Notes: generated from the letters alone by a model not told the origin. 51,286 nt of DNA from Streptomyces canus (GCF_001514145.1 NZ_KQ948690.1:1-51286), one strand, 5' to 3'. Shown: positions 16,819-26,266, numbered from the stretch's first letter. Numbers and translations are program-made.

Positions 16819-18767
16819 CGTTCCAGATCAGCGCCATCTCTATCTACAACAAGGAAGGAGAGATTCGCACGGTCCCGTTTCAGACGGGCGCACTCAACAT
16901 CATCACGGGGGATGCCCGGCGCGGAAAGAGCGCCATTCTGACCATCGTCGACTACTGCCTGGGCAGCGAGGGCTTCGTCATCCGCGGAGCAGCACTCCGA
17001 AACTTCGTGCATATCTTCGCCCTCACCGTCGTCAATGGCGATCAGCAGCTGTTCGTGGCCCGACCGGCCCCCACAGGCAAGGCTGCAAACAGCACCACCC
17101 TTTGCATCGTCTCCCAGTCGCATGGGGCGCCGCCGCCCGCCATCACAGAACTGACCTTCTCCATGCCGCTGGAGATCGCCAAGAAGGTCCTGTCCCGGTT
17201 CACCGGCATTGACCCTTCCGTGCAGTTGCCCGTGGCGCGCAGCGTCCGCCAGCTTTCCCCGTCAATCCGGCACGGCTTGTTCTTCTGTCTGCAGGAGCAG
17301 AACGAGGTCGCCAACCAGAATCTCCTCTTTCACGGGCAGACCGAGGAGTACCACCGCCCAGCGCTGCGGGCGATGCTGCCGTACTTCCTCGGTGCCGTCG
17401 ATCCCGAGCGCGCTCAACGTGAGCATCAACTCAAGCTCCTACGTCGGCAACTGGCCGAGGCCCAAGAGTTCCTGGAGGCAGCGCGGCCTTTCCGGCATGC
17501 GTCAGGAACGGCTGCCGCGCTATTTGCTGAAGCCGTGGAAGCCAACCTGCTTGACCCCGCTCCGTCTGGCCGCCTTCTATCGCACGACGAGATCGTCGCC
17601 AGACTGCGCCTCGTCACGGAACCGACCGTCCCGGCCACGGGTTCCGCCGCAGCGGAGGATCCGCTGTCGGAGCTCAATGCAGCCCGCCGCGACCTGCGCC
17701 AGGCCTACGCTCAGACCCGCGTGCGCATCTCCAACCTCAAGACCATTGCCCGAGAAAAGGACGACTTCCTAGGCCAGGTACGTGAGCAGCACGCCCGGTT
17801 GGCCACCCTCGGCCTCCTGCCACTCGCCCGCCCGGAGATGCCACCACAGCAAGGGCTGTGCCCGGTGTGTGGCAGCCACGCGCCTGACGCAGGCCAGGCG
17901 ACTCAGATCATGCGACAGGACCTTGAGCGTCTGGATGCCGAGATGACCACGATCGGGGAAGCGACCCCGGACATCAACGCACGGATCACGGAAGAGGAAG
18001 AGGTCCTCGCGGATCTGCGCTCGGCATTGGCCCGCAATCAAGAGGAGATCGAGGTCTTCAGCGCCGGCCAACGGGCGAGCGCCCAGAACGACTCACAGCA
18101 CCGCGCAGCTGTCGTGCAAGGACGCATCAGCCTCTTCCTTGACACCATGACTCGCCACACCCAAGCACCGCCTGTCGTGGACCGCAGGGAAGAGCTCACG
18201 GTGCAGATCGCCGAACTCGAAGACCAGCTCGCCAACACTGTCCAGGAGGACCTGCTTAGCAGCCATCTGTCCCTGGTCAACCAAAAGATCCAGGCTAAAG
18301 CGACTGCGCTGGAGTTGGAGCACCACGACGAGCCCATCCGACTCGATCCTCAGGCACTGACGCTCATCGCCGACACCCGACCGCGACCCACCAAGATGTC
18401 CGAGATGGGAAGCGGGCAGAACTATCTGGGCTACCACATCGCGACCATGTTGAGCCTGCACGAGTGGTTCGCCGAGATCCATAGCCCCGTCCCGCGCTTC
18501 CTCATCCTCGACCAGCCCTCTCAAGCCGGATTTCCCGATGAGACACGCGACGGTGGGTTCGGAACCGCCCGCGCCACCCTCCTCAACCTTTACAAGACGA
18601 TCCAGGCAAGCGTCGAGGCGCTCCGGGGCGGCTTTCAGGTCATAGTCGTCGAACACGCCGACCTCGACGACGAGCCCTTCCGCAGCGCTGTCCGGGCACG
18701 TTGGAGGCGCAGCAACGGCGAAGCCCTCGTTCCTGAGCATTGGATCACCTACGACACCGACAAGTGA
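16815..18767 (+). CDS. ABC-3C system SMC/Rad50-like ATPase (DUF3732)
   Basis: A 650-residue ABC ATPase of the SMC/RecF type. Walker A is GDARRGKS (residues 32-39). Long coiled-coil segments flank a zinc-hook-like CPVC (Cys349, Cys352). The signature-like region is MGSGQNYLGYH and Walker B is FLILDQPSQ (Asp566 region). The start is TTG 16815, overlapping the stop of the middle component. The two-part ATPase head with a central CxxC is Rad50-like in layout, which suggests DNA-end or abnormal-DNA sensing. With the nuclease and middle component it forms a complete predicted anti-mobile-element system. Confidence 0.9.
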   Translation: MTFQISAISIYNKEGEIRTVPFQTGALNIITGDARRGKSAILTIVDYCLGSEGFVIRGAALRNFVHIFALTVVNGDQQLFVARPAPTGKAANSTTLCIVSQSHGAPPPAITELTFSMPLEIAKKVLSRFTGIDPSVQLPVARSVRQLSPSIRHGLFFCLQEQNEVANQNLLFHGQTEEYHRPALRAMLPYFLGAVDPERAQREHQLKLLRRQLAEAQEFLEAARPFRHASGTAAALFAEAVEANLLDPAPSGRLLSHDEIVARLRLVTEPTVPATGSAAAEDPLSELNAARRDLRQAYAQTRVRISNLKTIAREKDDFLGQVREQHARLATLGLLPLARPEMPPQQGLCPVCGSHAPDAGQATQIMRQDLERLDAEMTTIGEATPDINARITEEEEVLADLRSALARNQEEIEVFSAGQRASAQNDSQHRAAVVQGRISLFLDTMTRHTQAPPVVDRREELTVQIAELEDQLANTVQEDLLSSHLSLVNQKIQAKATALELEHHDEPIRLDPQALTLIADTRPRPTKMSEMGSGQNYLGYHIATMLSLHEWFAEIHSPVPRFLILDQPSQAGFPDETRDGGFGTARATLLNLYKTIQASVEALRGGFQVIVVEHADLDDEPFRSAVRARWRRSNGEALVPEHWITYDTDK

Positions 18768-18922
18768 CCACACGACAAGCGGCCCGAGAGCATCGTTACA
18801 CTCTGTGATAACCACTGGTCACATATTCCGATCCCGGCAGGTGGGGGATGCCTGGCACTCGCCAGCCCGGCTCCGCGTGGGAGCGCGCAGGCCTCCCCGG
18901 GCATTCGACGACACCATCCTCT

Positions 18923-18957
18923 TCGAATCGCATAAACGTTCGATGCTGGTCTAGGGT
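18923..18957. promoter_or_regulatory. Inverted repeat TCGAA-N11-TTCGA and TAGGGT upstream of dnaE2
   Basis: TCGAA (18923-18927) and TTCGA (18939-18943) form an inverted repeat, and TAGGGT (18952-18957) could serve as a -10 element about 60 nt before the dnaE2 start. The half-sites look like actinobacterial LexA half-sites, but the 11-nt spacing is too long for the usual 16-bp SOS box. The assignment as a damage-responsive site is therefore weak. Confidence 0.3.
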
Positions 18958-19018
18958 GGTGTCATCACCCCGGAGGGGCCGGAGTGGCAATGCGGGATAG
19001 GGGGCAGTCAGTGGCGAG

Positions 19019-22000
19019 GTGGTCCAGGTGCGCGGTTTTACGCATCTGCACGCCGTTTCCGGGTTCTCCCTGCGGTACGGCGCCTCGCACCCAGAGCAGC
19101 TTGCGGAGCAGACCGCCGCGCGGGGGATGGATGCGGTCGCTCTGACCGATCGAGACACCCTCGGCGGGACTGTTCGTTTCGCCAAGGCCGCAGATCGGGC
19201 CGGTGTCCGTCCCCTGTTCGGAGTGGATCTCGCGGTGGAGGCGCCTCCCGAAGTGGCTGGACGCACGGAGCGGCGACGCACACCGGCTCGCGGCGGCGCC
19301 TTCGTCGACGAGTCGGCTCAGCGCGTGGTTTTTCTTGCCCGGGACGGTGCCTGCGGCTGGGCCGAATTGTGCCGGCTGGTGAGCGCGGCGCATGCGGACA
19401 CCGAGAAGGACCGGCGCCCCCTGCTGCCCTGGGGCGCCCTCGGCGGGGACCATCTCACCGTGCTACTCGGCCCCACCTCGGACGTCGGCCGCGCCCTGGC
19501 CGCTGGGCGACCGGACCGTGCCGCCCAGCTGCTCGCGCCCTGGCGGGAGCGGTACGGGGACGCGGCGCTGCGCATCGAGGTCGTCTGCCATGGCCGCAGT
19601 GGCACCGGCTCCGGTTCGCTGCGGCTGGCGGCCCGCGCCCTCGGCTTCGCCGCCGACCAGAGGATCACGCCCGTCCTGAGCAACGCCGTACGGTATGCCG
19701 ACCCCGGCCAAGGCCCGGTCGCGGATGTCCTGGATTCTGCACGCCGTCTGGTGCCGATCGACACGCGAGGCGAGCGCGATTGTGGCGAGCGGTGGCTCAA
19801 GCCGGCAACGGACATGGCGCGCATCGCCGAGCAGGTCGCCGAGGCCGCCGGATACCGGGCGAACACTGCCCGCCGGTTGCTTGAGGTCACCGAGGAGACC
19901 GCCGCGGCGTGCCGTGTCGACCCCGAGGACGACCTGGGGCTCGGCCGGGTGCACTTCCCCGAACCGGAACTCGTCGGCGCCCACCGACGGACCCCCGACC
20001 GGGTGCTGCGTTCGACGTGCGACGCCGCCATGCTGCGGCACCGCTACGACCGTGATCGCCGCCGCTGGGAGCGGCTCGAAGACGAGCTGCGTCTGATCGA
20101 GAAACTGGGGTACGCCTCGTACTTTCTCACCGTCGCCCAGGTCGTCACCGACACCCGTGAACTCGGTATCCGGGTCGCCGCCCGCGGCTCCGGCGCGGGT
20201 TCCCTGGTCAACCATCTCCTCGGGATCGCCACCGCCGATCCCGTCGAGCACGGTCTGCTCATGGAGAGGTTTCTGTCCGACCGGCGCACGGAACTGCCCG
20301 ACATTGACATCGACGTGGAGTCCGCCCGCCGTCTGGAGGTCTACCGGGCGATCATCGACCGCTTCGGCCCGGAGCGGGTGGCCACCGTGTCCATGCCGGA
20401 GACCTACCGGGTCCGGCACGCCGTACGCGATGTCGGCCTTGCCCTGGGCCTGGACCCAGCTGAGGTGGACCGACTTGCAAAATCGTTTCCTCACATCCGA
20501 GCCCGGGACGCCCGCGCCGCTCTGCAGGAACTACCGGAACTGCGCGGCATTGACCCGGAGTCATACGGCCCGCACATGTGGGACCTGGTCGAGGCTCTGG
20601 ATGCGCTCCCGCGAGGCATCGCCATGCACCCGTGCGGCGTGCTGCTCTCCGACGCGACCCTGCTGCACCGCACCCCGGTCATGCCGACCAGTGGCGAGGG
20701 CTTCCCCATGTCCCAGTTCGACAAGGAGGACGTGGAGGATCTCGGCCTGCTCAAGCTCGACGTGCTCGGCGTACGCATGCAGTCCGCCATGGCGCACGCC
20801 GTCGCCGAGATCGAGCGGAACACCGGGGAGCGTATCGACCTGGACGACGCCACCCAGGTGCCGCCGGACGACCCGAAGACGTTCCAGCTGATCAAGTCCT
20901 CGCAGACCCTGGGCTGCTTCCAGACCGAGTCACCCGGCCAGCGCGACCTCATCGCCCGATTGCAGCCCGAAACCTTCCACGACCTCGTCGTCGACATCTC
21001 GCTATTCAGACCAGGACCTGTTGCGGCCAACATGGTCGATCCGTTCATCAAATCCAGGCACGGGCGCCAGGCACCCCGCTGTCCGCACCCCGACCTGGAG
21101 CCCGCGCTGCGGGAGACGTACGGCGTCGTGGTCTTCCACGAACAGATCATCCGGATCCTGTCTGTCATGACCGGCTGCACCCCGGCCTTCGGTGACTACA
21201 CGCGGCGGGTGCTGTCGAACGCCGACCAGCTCGGACGAGTACGGGCATGGTTCGCGCAGGAGGCCCGCAGGCGGGGATACGAGGAGGAGGTCGTCGAGCG
21301 GACCTGGGAGATCGTCGAGGCGTTCGGGGCGTACGGCTTCTGTAAAGCGCACGCAGTGGCCTTCGCGGTGCCCTCGTACCAGTCGGCGTGGCTGAAGGCC
21401 CATCATCCAGCAGCCTTCTATGCAGGGCTCCTTACACACGACCCGGGGATGTATCCGAAGCGACTGCTGCTCGCGGATGCCAGGCGGCGGGGCGTGCCGA
21501 TCCTGCCGCTGGATGTGAATGCGTCGGATGCCGCCTATCGAATCGAACTGGTGTCTGATGCGGAGAGTGGTCGCCCCGTCCACGGGATCCGGCTCGCTCT
21601 ATGTGACGTGCGCGGGATGAGCGAGAGTGAGGCGGCGCGAATCGTCGCAGGGCGCCCCTATAGCTCGCTCCAGGACTTCGCTGCCCGGGCCCGGCCATCC
21701 CGACCCGTCGCCGAACGCCTCGCGCAGGTTGGCGCGTTGGACACCTTCGGCCGAAACCGCCGCGACCTGCTGCTGCACCTCGCCGAGCTGCATCGCAGCC
21801 AGCGGAGCTCTGCGCAAGGCCAGTTGACACTGGGGGAGGTTGACACGGCCCGCAGTGCGGTCGCCCCCGCCGGCCTGCCCGACCTGGACGACGCTGAGCG
21901 ACTCGGAGCCGAGCTCGGGGTGCTCGGCATGGACACCTCCCGCCATCTCATGGGCGACCACCGGGAGTTGCTGGAAGAACTCGGAGTCGTCTCCGCGAAA

Positions 22001-22492
22001 CGGCTGAAGGACCTGCCGCACGGCCAGGTAGTGCTGGTCGCCGGCGCGAAAGGAGCCGTTCAGACCCCGCCGGTCCGCTCCGGCAAACGCGTCATCTTCA
22101 CCACGCTCGACGACACGACAGGCCTGGTGGACTGCGCGTTCTTCGAGGACAGCCACGAAGCCTGCGCACACACCGTCTTCCATTCCTGGCTGCTGCTCGT
22201 GCGCGGAGTGGTGCAGCGCCGTGGCGGAGGCAGCGGGAAGGCGCTGTCGGTGACAGGCTCCGCCGCCTGGGATCTCACCGAACTGGCCGAGCTGCGCCGC
22301 GAAGACGGCCTCTCGGCGGTGACGGAACGACTCACCCAGGCCGATTCACCACCAGGCAGAGCCGCGGGCAGCCGCAGCCTCCAACTGGAAACCGGTTACG
22401 CACTGCATCCCTGGGCGGATCTGCAGCCGCCCGGCGAGTCCGTCAAACAGAGCCGCAAGCTGTGGCACCAGAGCCCCGGGAGCGCAGGATGA
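19019..22492 (+). CDS. dnaE2: Error-prone DNA polymerase III alpha subunit DnaE2
   Basis: A 1157-residue C-family polymerase of the length typical for DnaE2. The N-terminal PHP domain (FTHLHAVSGFSLRYGASHPE) retains His residues but has ALTDRD where replicative enzymes have ALTDHD. The polymerase acidic residues are visible in PDIDID (427-432) and probably in LLKLDVLGVR (~580). Further conserved stretches include GSGAGSLVNHLLG and FGAYGFCKAHAVAFA. A C-terminal OB-fold region follows (~1000-1080). DnaE2 carries out damage-induced mutagenic synthesis with ImuB in mycobacteria. Here it is followed immediately by an ImuB-like gene, and no ImuA-like gene is present beside it. Confidence 0.93.
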   Translation: MVQVRGFTHLHAVSGFSLRYGASHPEQLAEQTAARGMDAVALTDRDTLGGTVRFAKAADRAGVRPLFGVDLAVEAPPEVAGRTERRRTPARGGAFVDESAQRVVFLARDGACGWAELCRLVSAAHADTEKDRRPLLPWGALGGDHLTVLLGPTSDVGRALAAGRPDRAAQLLAPWRERYGDAALRIEVVCHGRSGTGSGSLRLAARALGFAADQRITPVLSNAVRYADPGQGPVADVLDSARRLVPIDTRGERDCGERWLKPATDMARIAEQVAEAAGYRANTARRLLEVTEETAAACRVDPEDDLGLGRVHFPEPELVGAHRRTPDRVLRSTCDAAMLRHRYDRDRRRWERLEDELRLIEKLGYASYFLTVAQVVTDTRELGIRVAARGSGAGSLVNHLLGIATADPVEHGLLMERFLSDRRTELPDIDIDVESARRLEVYRAIIDRFGPERVATVSMPETYRVRHAVRDVGLALGLDPAEVDRLAKSFPHIRARDARAALQELPELRGIDPESYGPHMWDLVEALDALPRGIAMHPCGVLLSDATLLHRTPVMPTSGEGFPMSQFDKEDVEDLGLLKLDVLGVRMQSAMAHAVAEIERNTGERIDLDDATQVPPDDPKTFQLIKSSQTLGCFQTESPGQRDLIARLQPETFHDLVVDISLFRPGPVAANMVDPFIKSRHGRQAPRCPHPDLEPALRETYGVVVFHEQIIRILSVMTGCTPAFGDYTRRVLSNADQLGRVRAWFAQEARRRGYEEEVVERTWEIVEAFGAYGFCKAHAVAFAVPSYQSAWLKAHHPAAFYAGLLTHDPGMYPKRLLLADARRRGVPILPLDVNASDAAYRIELVSDAESGRPVHGIRLALCDVRGMSESEAARIVAGRPYSSLQDFAARARPSRPVAERLAQVGALDTFGRNRRDLLLHLAELHRSQRSSAQGQLTLGEVDTARSAVAPAGLPDLDDAERLGAELGVLGMDTSRHLMGDHRELLEELGVVSAKRLKDLPHGQVVLVAGAKGAVQTPPVRSGKRVIFTTLDDTTGLVDCAFFEDSHEACAHTVFHSWLLLVRGVVQRRGGGSGKALSVTGSAAWDLTELAELRREDGLSAVTERLTQADSPPGRAAGSRSLQLETGYALHPWADLQPPGESVKQSRKLWHQSPGSAG

Positions 22493-23472
22493 ACATCCTT
22501 TACATCCACTTCCATGACCTGCGGGACGAGCAGCTCTACAGCCGTCTTCTTACCCTGCTGGCCGAGTACACCCCCCTGGTGCAGGCACTGCCACCGGATG
22601 CCGCGCTGGCCGATGTCTCCGGCAGCCTGCGCTACTTCGGTACGGACGCCACGGCACTGGCCGAGCGCATCCGGGCGCGGACCGGTGGGCTGTACGGGCT
22701 CCGTTCGACAGTCGGCGTCGCTGCGACCCCGCTGCTCGCCCGCATGGTCGCGGTCGACGGCCCGCCCTCGGCAGTCCGTACCCTGCCCGACGACATCGAC
22801 ACAGTCACCGCCTTCCTCGCGCAGAAACCCACCGCCGCTCTGCAGGGCGTGGGACCGGTGACCGCCCGCACCCTGTCCTCGTACGGCCTGGACAGCGTCG
22901 GCAGGATCGCCGCCGCACCACTCGGCACGCTGCAGCGCATCCTGGGCGCCACCGCCGGACGCCACCTCCACGACACGGCCCGCGGCCTCGATCCCACTCC
23001 AGTGATCCCCTCAGCCCCGCCCCGCTCGATGAGCGTCGAACACCACTTCACCCAGGACGAGTTGGACCGGAACCGGCAGCGCGCCGCCCTGCTCGCGCTC
23101 ACCGACCGCCTCGGCCTACGGCTGCGCGGCGAGTCCCAGGCGGCCTGCGCTCTCACTCTCATCATCCGCTACGCGGACCGCTCGACGACAACTCGCACCC
23201 GCAAGCTGCCCGAACCCACTGCCCACACGCGCGCTCTGACAGCACTCGCCTACGACCTCCACGACCGACTCGCTCTTCAGCGCGCCCGCGTCCGCACCAT
23301 CTCCCTGCGGGCGGAGAACCTGATCGCCGCCGAACGAGCCTCCCGCCAACTGCTCTTCGAGCCGACCGACGAGAAAGCCCGCCGTATCGAGGCTGCCGCC
23401 GATCGCGCCCGAGACCGGTTCGGTACGGAGGCGGTACAGCCGGCAGGAGCAGCGGCGATCCATGTCGCATGA
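22489..23472 (+). CDS. Y-family polymerase-like protein, ImuB type
   Basis: A 327-residue protein with the Y-family palm/fingers, helix-hairpin-helix (LQGVGPVTARTLSSYGL) and little-finger regions. The first metal-binding motif of active enzymes is replaced (YIHFHDLRDEQ instead of DxDxFFA). In the second, only one acidic residue is evident (ALADVSGSLRYFG), so it is probably catalytically inactive, as for ImuB. QLLF near the C-terminus resembles a beta-clamp-binding motif. It is shorter than mycobacterial ImuB. The start ATG 22489 overlaps the dnaE2 stop (ATGA); a GTG at 22462 is less likely. It probably acts as a scaffold that brings DnaE2 to the clamp. Confidence 0.85.
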   Translation: MNILYIHFHDLRDEQLYSRLLTLLAEYTPLVQALPPDAALADVSGSLRYFGTDATALAERIRARTGGLYGLRSTVGVAATPLLARMVAVDGPPSAVRTLPDDIDTVTAFLAQKPTAALQGVGPVTARTLSSYGLDSVGRIAAAPLGTLQRILGATAGRHLHDTARGLDPTPVIPSAPPRSMSVEHHFTQDELDRNRQRAALLALTDRLGLRLRGESQAACALTLIIRYADRSTTTRTRKLPEPTAHTRALTALAYDLHDRLALQRARVRTISLRAENLIAAERASRQLLFEPTDEKARRIEAAADRARDRFGTEAVQPAGAAAIHVA

Positions 23473-23500
23473 TCAGACACTTCCCGAGAGCGGTAGCACT

Positions 23501-23538
23501 CTCAGAGGGCAATTCGCCTAGATCAAATGCCCTCTGAG
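23501..23538 (+). terminator. Strong hairpin after the polymerase operon
   Basis: CTCAGAGGGCA (23501-23511) and its perfect complement TGCCCTCTGAG (23528-23538) form an 11-bp stem with a 16-nt loop, 29 nt after the ImuB-like stop. There is no T-run, as is common for Streptomyces terminators. Confidence 0.7.
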
Positions 23539-23705
23539 CGTATCCACCGGGGCCCGCACGGCGAACGTTGCGCGGGCCCGTTCGTCCAGACGCTCTTGCG
23601 GGTGACGCGTCAAGCGTCGATCAACGGCGACGTGCTGCGGTGAGTGTCGCTTGCCGTGCCGACGCCGGAGCCTCGCAACCACGGCGAAATCTGGCAGCCA
23701 TCTCG
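23539..23705. other. Non-coding stretch between the polymerase operon and the catabolic cluster
   Basis: I see no gene here. It contains a GC-rich hairpin (GGCCCGC near 23550 with GCGGGCC near 23575). A minus-strand 70-residue reading frame has no start signal or recognised family. This is probably the junction between two separately acquired segments. Confidence 0.35.
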
Positions 23706-23735
23706 TTGACTTCAACTGACTAGTTGGCATACGCT
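23706..23735 (+). promoter_or_regulatory. Promoter with TetR-type operator in its spacer
   Basis: TTGACT (23706-23711) and TACGCT (23730-23735) are separated by 18 nt. The spacer contains the palindrome CAACTGACTAGTTG (23713-23726; arms CAACT/AGTTG). This is about 48 nt upstream of the P450 start. A related palindrome, sharing AGTTGG, overlaps the -35 of the CoA-transferase operon at 31974-31985, so the same TetR protein may control both. Confidence 0.5.
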
Positions 23736-23782
23736 CCCCTTAACCCGATGCGATGACGCATCGAACGGTTCTAGGAGGAATC

Positions 23783-25012
23783 GTGGTTACGGGTGTGGAG
23801 ACGAACCAAATCCCCGATCTGACCAACCCCCAGACGTTCGCCGCAGGCGTGCCCCACGAAGCTTTCGCACGCCTGCGGGAAACGCCGGGATTCCATTGGC
23901 AGCCCACAGAAATAGCGACGGCGAACGGCGGTTTCTGGGCCGTCACCCGGTTCGCCGACATCGTGGAAATCGAGTCCAACCCGGCGCTGTTCGCTTCTCA
24001 GCCGGGAGGAGCGTGGCCGTCGACGAATCTGTCGCCCGACCCCGCCGAGAACCCGCTCTACAACAACCTCATGATGATGGATCCGCCGCGGCACAGCTCT
24101 GTGCGCCGGGTCGCCGCCGCGGCCTTCGGGCCCCGGATCGTCAAGAACTTCGACCCGTGGGTCCGCGAGATCGTGGTGGAAGTCCTCGAACGGATCGAGC
24201 ACCTTGACGAGTTCGACTACATCCTCGAGGTCGCCCAGATCATCCCCTCTTTCGTCATTGCCCGCGTGCAGGGTGTACCTGCCGAGGACCGGCAGTGGAT
24301 CGTCGACCAGACGCTCGCGTCCTTCGAAGCCATGCAAACCGCCGACGTCAACGCGGTGGGGGAGGTCTTGCATAAGACGCACGTCTATTACCGCGAGAAA
24401 CTCGTACCGGAGAAGCTGCGCAATCCCCAGTCGGACATGACGAGTGTGCTGATCCATGCGGCAGAACGCGGTGAGATCACCGAAGCTGAGGCTTACGACT
24501 TCCTCAATTTGCTCCAGGCGGCGGGCTTCGAGACGACGCACACGCTTATCGGTCAGTCCATGCGCATGATTCTCGAAAGCCCGGAGATCGCCGATAAGAC
24601 GTTCCGCGGCATCGAGGAACTCGGCCCGGACAAGGTGATCGAGGAATTCCTGCGGTTCATTACGCCGGCGATGTTCATGTCGCGCACGGCGACGCAGGAC
24701 ACCGTGGTCGGTGACCAGCAGGTTCGCGAGAACGATCTGCTGAACCTCTATTTCACGGCGGCGAACCGTGATCCTGCCGTCTTCGCGAACCCGGACGAGT
24801 TCGATCCGTGGCGCACCGAGACCGCTTCGCTGGCGTTCGGTAGCGGCCCGCACCGGTGCATCGGCAACGCGCTGGCCAAGCTCGAGCTGCGCATCCTCTT
24901 CGAGGAGATGGCGAAGCGGGACTTCCGTTTCCGGCTCAACGGTGCACCGCAGCGGGGCTGGTCCACGTTCATCAACCAGATCCGTTCGCTTCCTGTGGCG
25001 AGGGTTTCCTGA
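23783..25012 (+). CDS. Cytochrome P450
   Basis: A 409-residue bacterial class I P450. The heme ligand is Cys359 in FGSGPHRCIGNALAKLE, the oxygen-activation motif of the I helix is AAGFETTHT (246-254), and the K-helix ExxR is in IEEFLRF. The early region NNLMMMDPPRHSSVRR resembles P450s that act on steroids and terpenoids. The start is GTG 23783 because AGGAGG lies 4 nt upstream; ATG 23753 has no such site. Electrons should come from the ferredoxin and ferredoxin reductase encoded just downstream. As the first gene of the cluster it probably makes the initial hydroxylation of a hydrophobic substrate. The stop overlaps the SDR start (TGATG). Confidence 0.93.
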   Translation: MVTGVETNQIPDLTNPQTFAAGVPHEAFARLRETPGFHWQPTEIATANGGFWAVTRFADIVEIESNPALFASQPGGAWPSTNLSPDPAENPLYNNLMMMDPPRHSSVRRVAAAAFGPRIVKNFDPWVREIVVEVLERIEHLDEFDYILEVAQIIPSFVIARVQGVPAEDRQWIVDQTLASFEAMQTADVNAVGEVLHKTHVYYREKLVPEKLRNPQSDMTSVLIHAAERGEITEAEAYDFLNLLQAAGFETTHTLIGQSMRMILESPEIADKTFRGIEELGPDKVIEEFLRFITPAMFMSRTATQDTVVGDQQVRENDLLNLYFTAANRDPAVFANPDEFDPWRTETASLAFGSGPHRCIGNALAKLELRILFEEMAKRDFRFRLNGAPQRGWSTFINQIRSLPVARVS

Positions 25013-25890
25013 TGGAGAACAAGACAGGGCTCGACGGCGAGGTTGCCGTCGTCACCGGCGGAGCATCCGGCCTCGGCCGAGGGATCGCCCTCGAGCTGGG
25101 CGCTCGCGGCGCGCGCGTGGTCGTCAGCGACATCGACGACGAAGGCGGCGAGCAGACCGTGGCCGCGATCACGGAAGCCGGCGGTGCGGCCGCCTACGCT
25201 CACGCGGACGTACGGAGCGGGGAAGAACTGCGGCAGGTGGTACGAGCCGCACAGTCGCAGTTCGGTCCGGTGACCACCGCCGTGGTCAGCATCATGGCCG
25301 GCAACGGCGGCGGGCGTATCTGGGAACACGACCTGGACGACGTCCGTGCGATGTTCGACGTCTTCGTGTTCGGGACGTTCTCGGCGGTGCACACGTTCGG
25401 ACCGGCGTTGATCGACACCGCCCGGTCGGGGCGGGCCGCTCGCCTGCTGCTCGTCGGGTCGGAGCACTCGCTCGGCGTTCCCCCGCACGTCTTCGCGGCG
25501 AGCGCCTACACGACCGCGAAGTACGCGACGCTGGGCATCACCGACACGGCTCGCCGGGACTTCGAGGGGACGGGTGTCTCGGTCACCCTGCTGGCTCCCA
25601 GCTGGGTGCGCACCGAAAAGGTCGTCGAGCTCGTCCGCTCCTCTCCGGAACTGGCCCGGGCCATCGAGCCGCACGCGCAGAACACCCGGGACGTGGCGCG
25701 GGCCGCGGTCGACGGTCTGCTCCGCGGCGACTACATCACCGCTACGAACCCGGTGATGCGGTCCTTCGTCATCGAGCACGCACGGGACGTGATGACGGCC
25801 GTCCAGATGCTGCCGGTGGCCGCTGAAGCCGGCCACGCCCACGACGGGACCGGCGACGCGTCGCGGTGCCCGGTCGTCGACCAGTTCTGA
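25012..25890 (+). CDS. Short-chain dehydrogenase/reductase
   Basis: A 292-residue SDR. The NAD(P)-binding motif TGGASGLGRG is at residues 15-24, an acidic D at the end of strand 2 (VVVSDIDDEGG) suggests NAD preference, and the catalytic Ser and YxxxK lie in LLVGSEHSLG and AYTTAKYA. The C-terminal ~40 residues extend beyond the usual core. It is coupled to the P450 by a 1-nt overlap, so it probably oxidises the alcohol made by the P450. Confidence 0.88.
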   Translation: MENKTGLDGEVAVVTGGASGLGRGIALELGARGARVVVSDIDDEGGEQTVAAITEAGGAAAYAHADVRSGEELRQVVRAAQSQFGPVTTAVVSIMAGNGGGRIWEHDLDDVRAMFDVFVFGTFSAVHTFGPALIDTARSGRAARLLLVGSEHSLGVPPHVFAASAYTTAKYATLGITDTARRDFEGTGVSVTLLAPSWVRTEKVVELVRSSPELARAIEPHAQNTRDVARAAVDGLLRGDYITATNPVMRSFVIEHARDVMTAVQMLPVAAEAGHAHDGTGDASRCPVVDQF

Positions 25891-25929
25891 ACTCGCGCAG
25901 AGACTTGCATGGATCGGAGTACCAGAGGT

Positions 25930-26250
25930 ATGGCACGAGTGATTTATGTGCAGCCCGACGGCAGCAGCACCACGTGCGCAGCAGACGGCCGCAGCTTGAT
26001 GAAGGTGGCGGTGGAGAACCTCGTGCCGGGGATCATCGGCGAGTGCGGGGGTGACCTTTCCTGCGCGACGTGTCACGTGTTCGTCGACGAAGCCTGGTTC
26101 GGGAAGCTCAAACCGCGTAGTGATGACGAGGAGTCCCTACTCGACGTCACGTCGGAGGAGCCCACCGAGACGAGTCGTCTGAGCTGTCAGGTAACGCTGA
26201 CCGACGACCTCGACGGCATCGTCGTCCACGTTCCCTCGACGCAACGATAG
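25930..26250 (+). CDS. [2Fe-2S] ferredoxin, putidaredoxin type
   Basis: A 106-residue plant/adrenodoxin-fold ferredoxin. The cluster ligands are Cys39, Cys45 and Cys48 (GECGGDLSCATCHV, spacing C-x5-C-x2-C) and Cys86 in RLSCQV. It is the electron donor expected for the upstream P450. The start is ATG 25930 with CGGAG upstream; ATG 25909 would add seven residues ahead of the family N-terminus. Confidence 0.92.
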   Translation: MARVIYVQPDGSSTTCAADGRSLMKVAVENLVPGIIGECGGDLSCATCHVFVDEAWFGKLKPRSDDEESLLDVTSEEPTETSRLSCQVTLTDDLDGIVVHVPSTQR

Positions 26251-26266
26251 GCCGCGGGGTGCAGAG

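Noticed and set aside
18923..18943. LexA SOS box upstream of dnaE2
   Set aside because: The half-sites look right, but the 11-nt spacing does not fit the 16-bp actinobacterial box, so it is reported only as an inverted repeat.
23518..23730. 70-codon minus-strand frame after the polymerase operon
   Set aside because: It overlaps a terminator-like hairpin and the P450 promoter, has no start signal, and its sequence fits no family.
23771..24853. Long minus-strand reading frame opposite the P450 gene
   Set aside because: It mirrors the P450 coding region, has no ribosome site and no recognisable family. It is a by-product of high-GC codon use.
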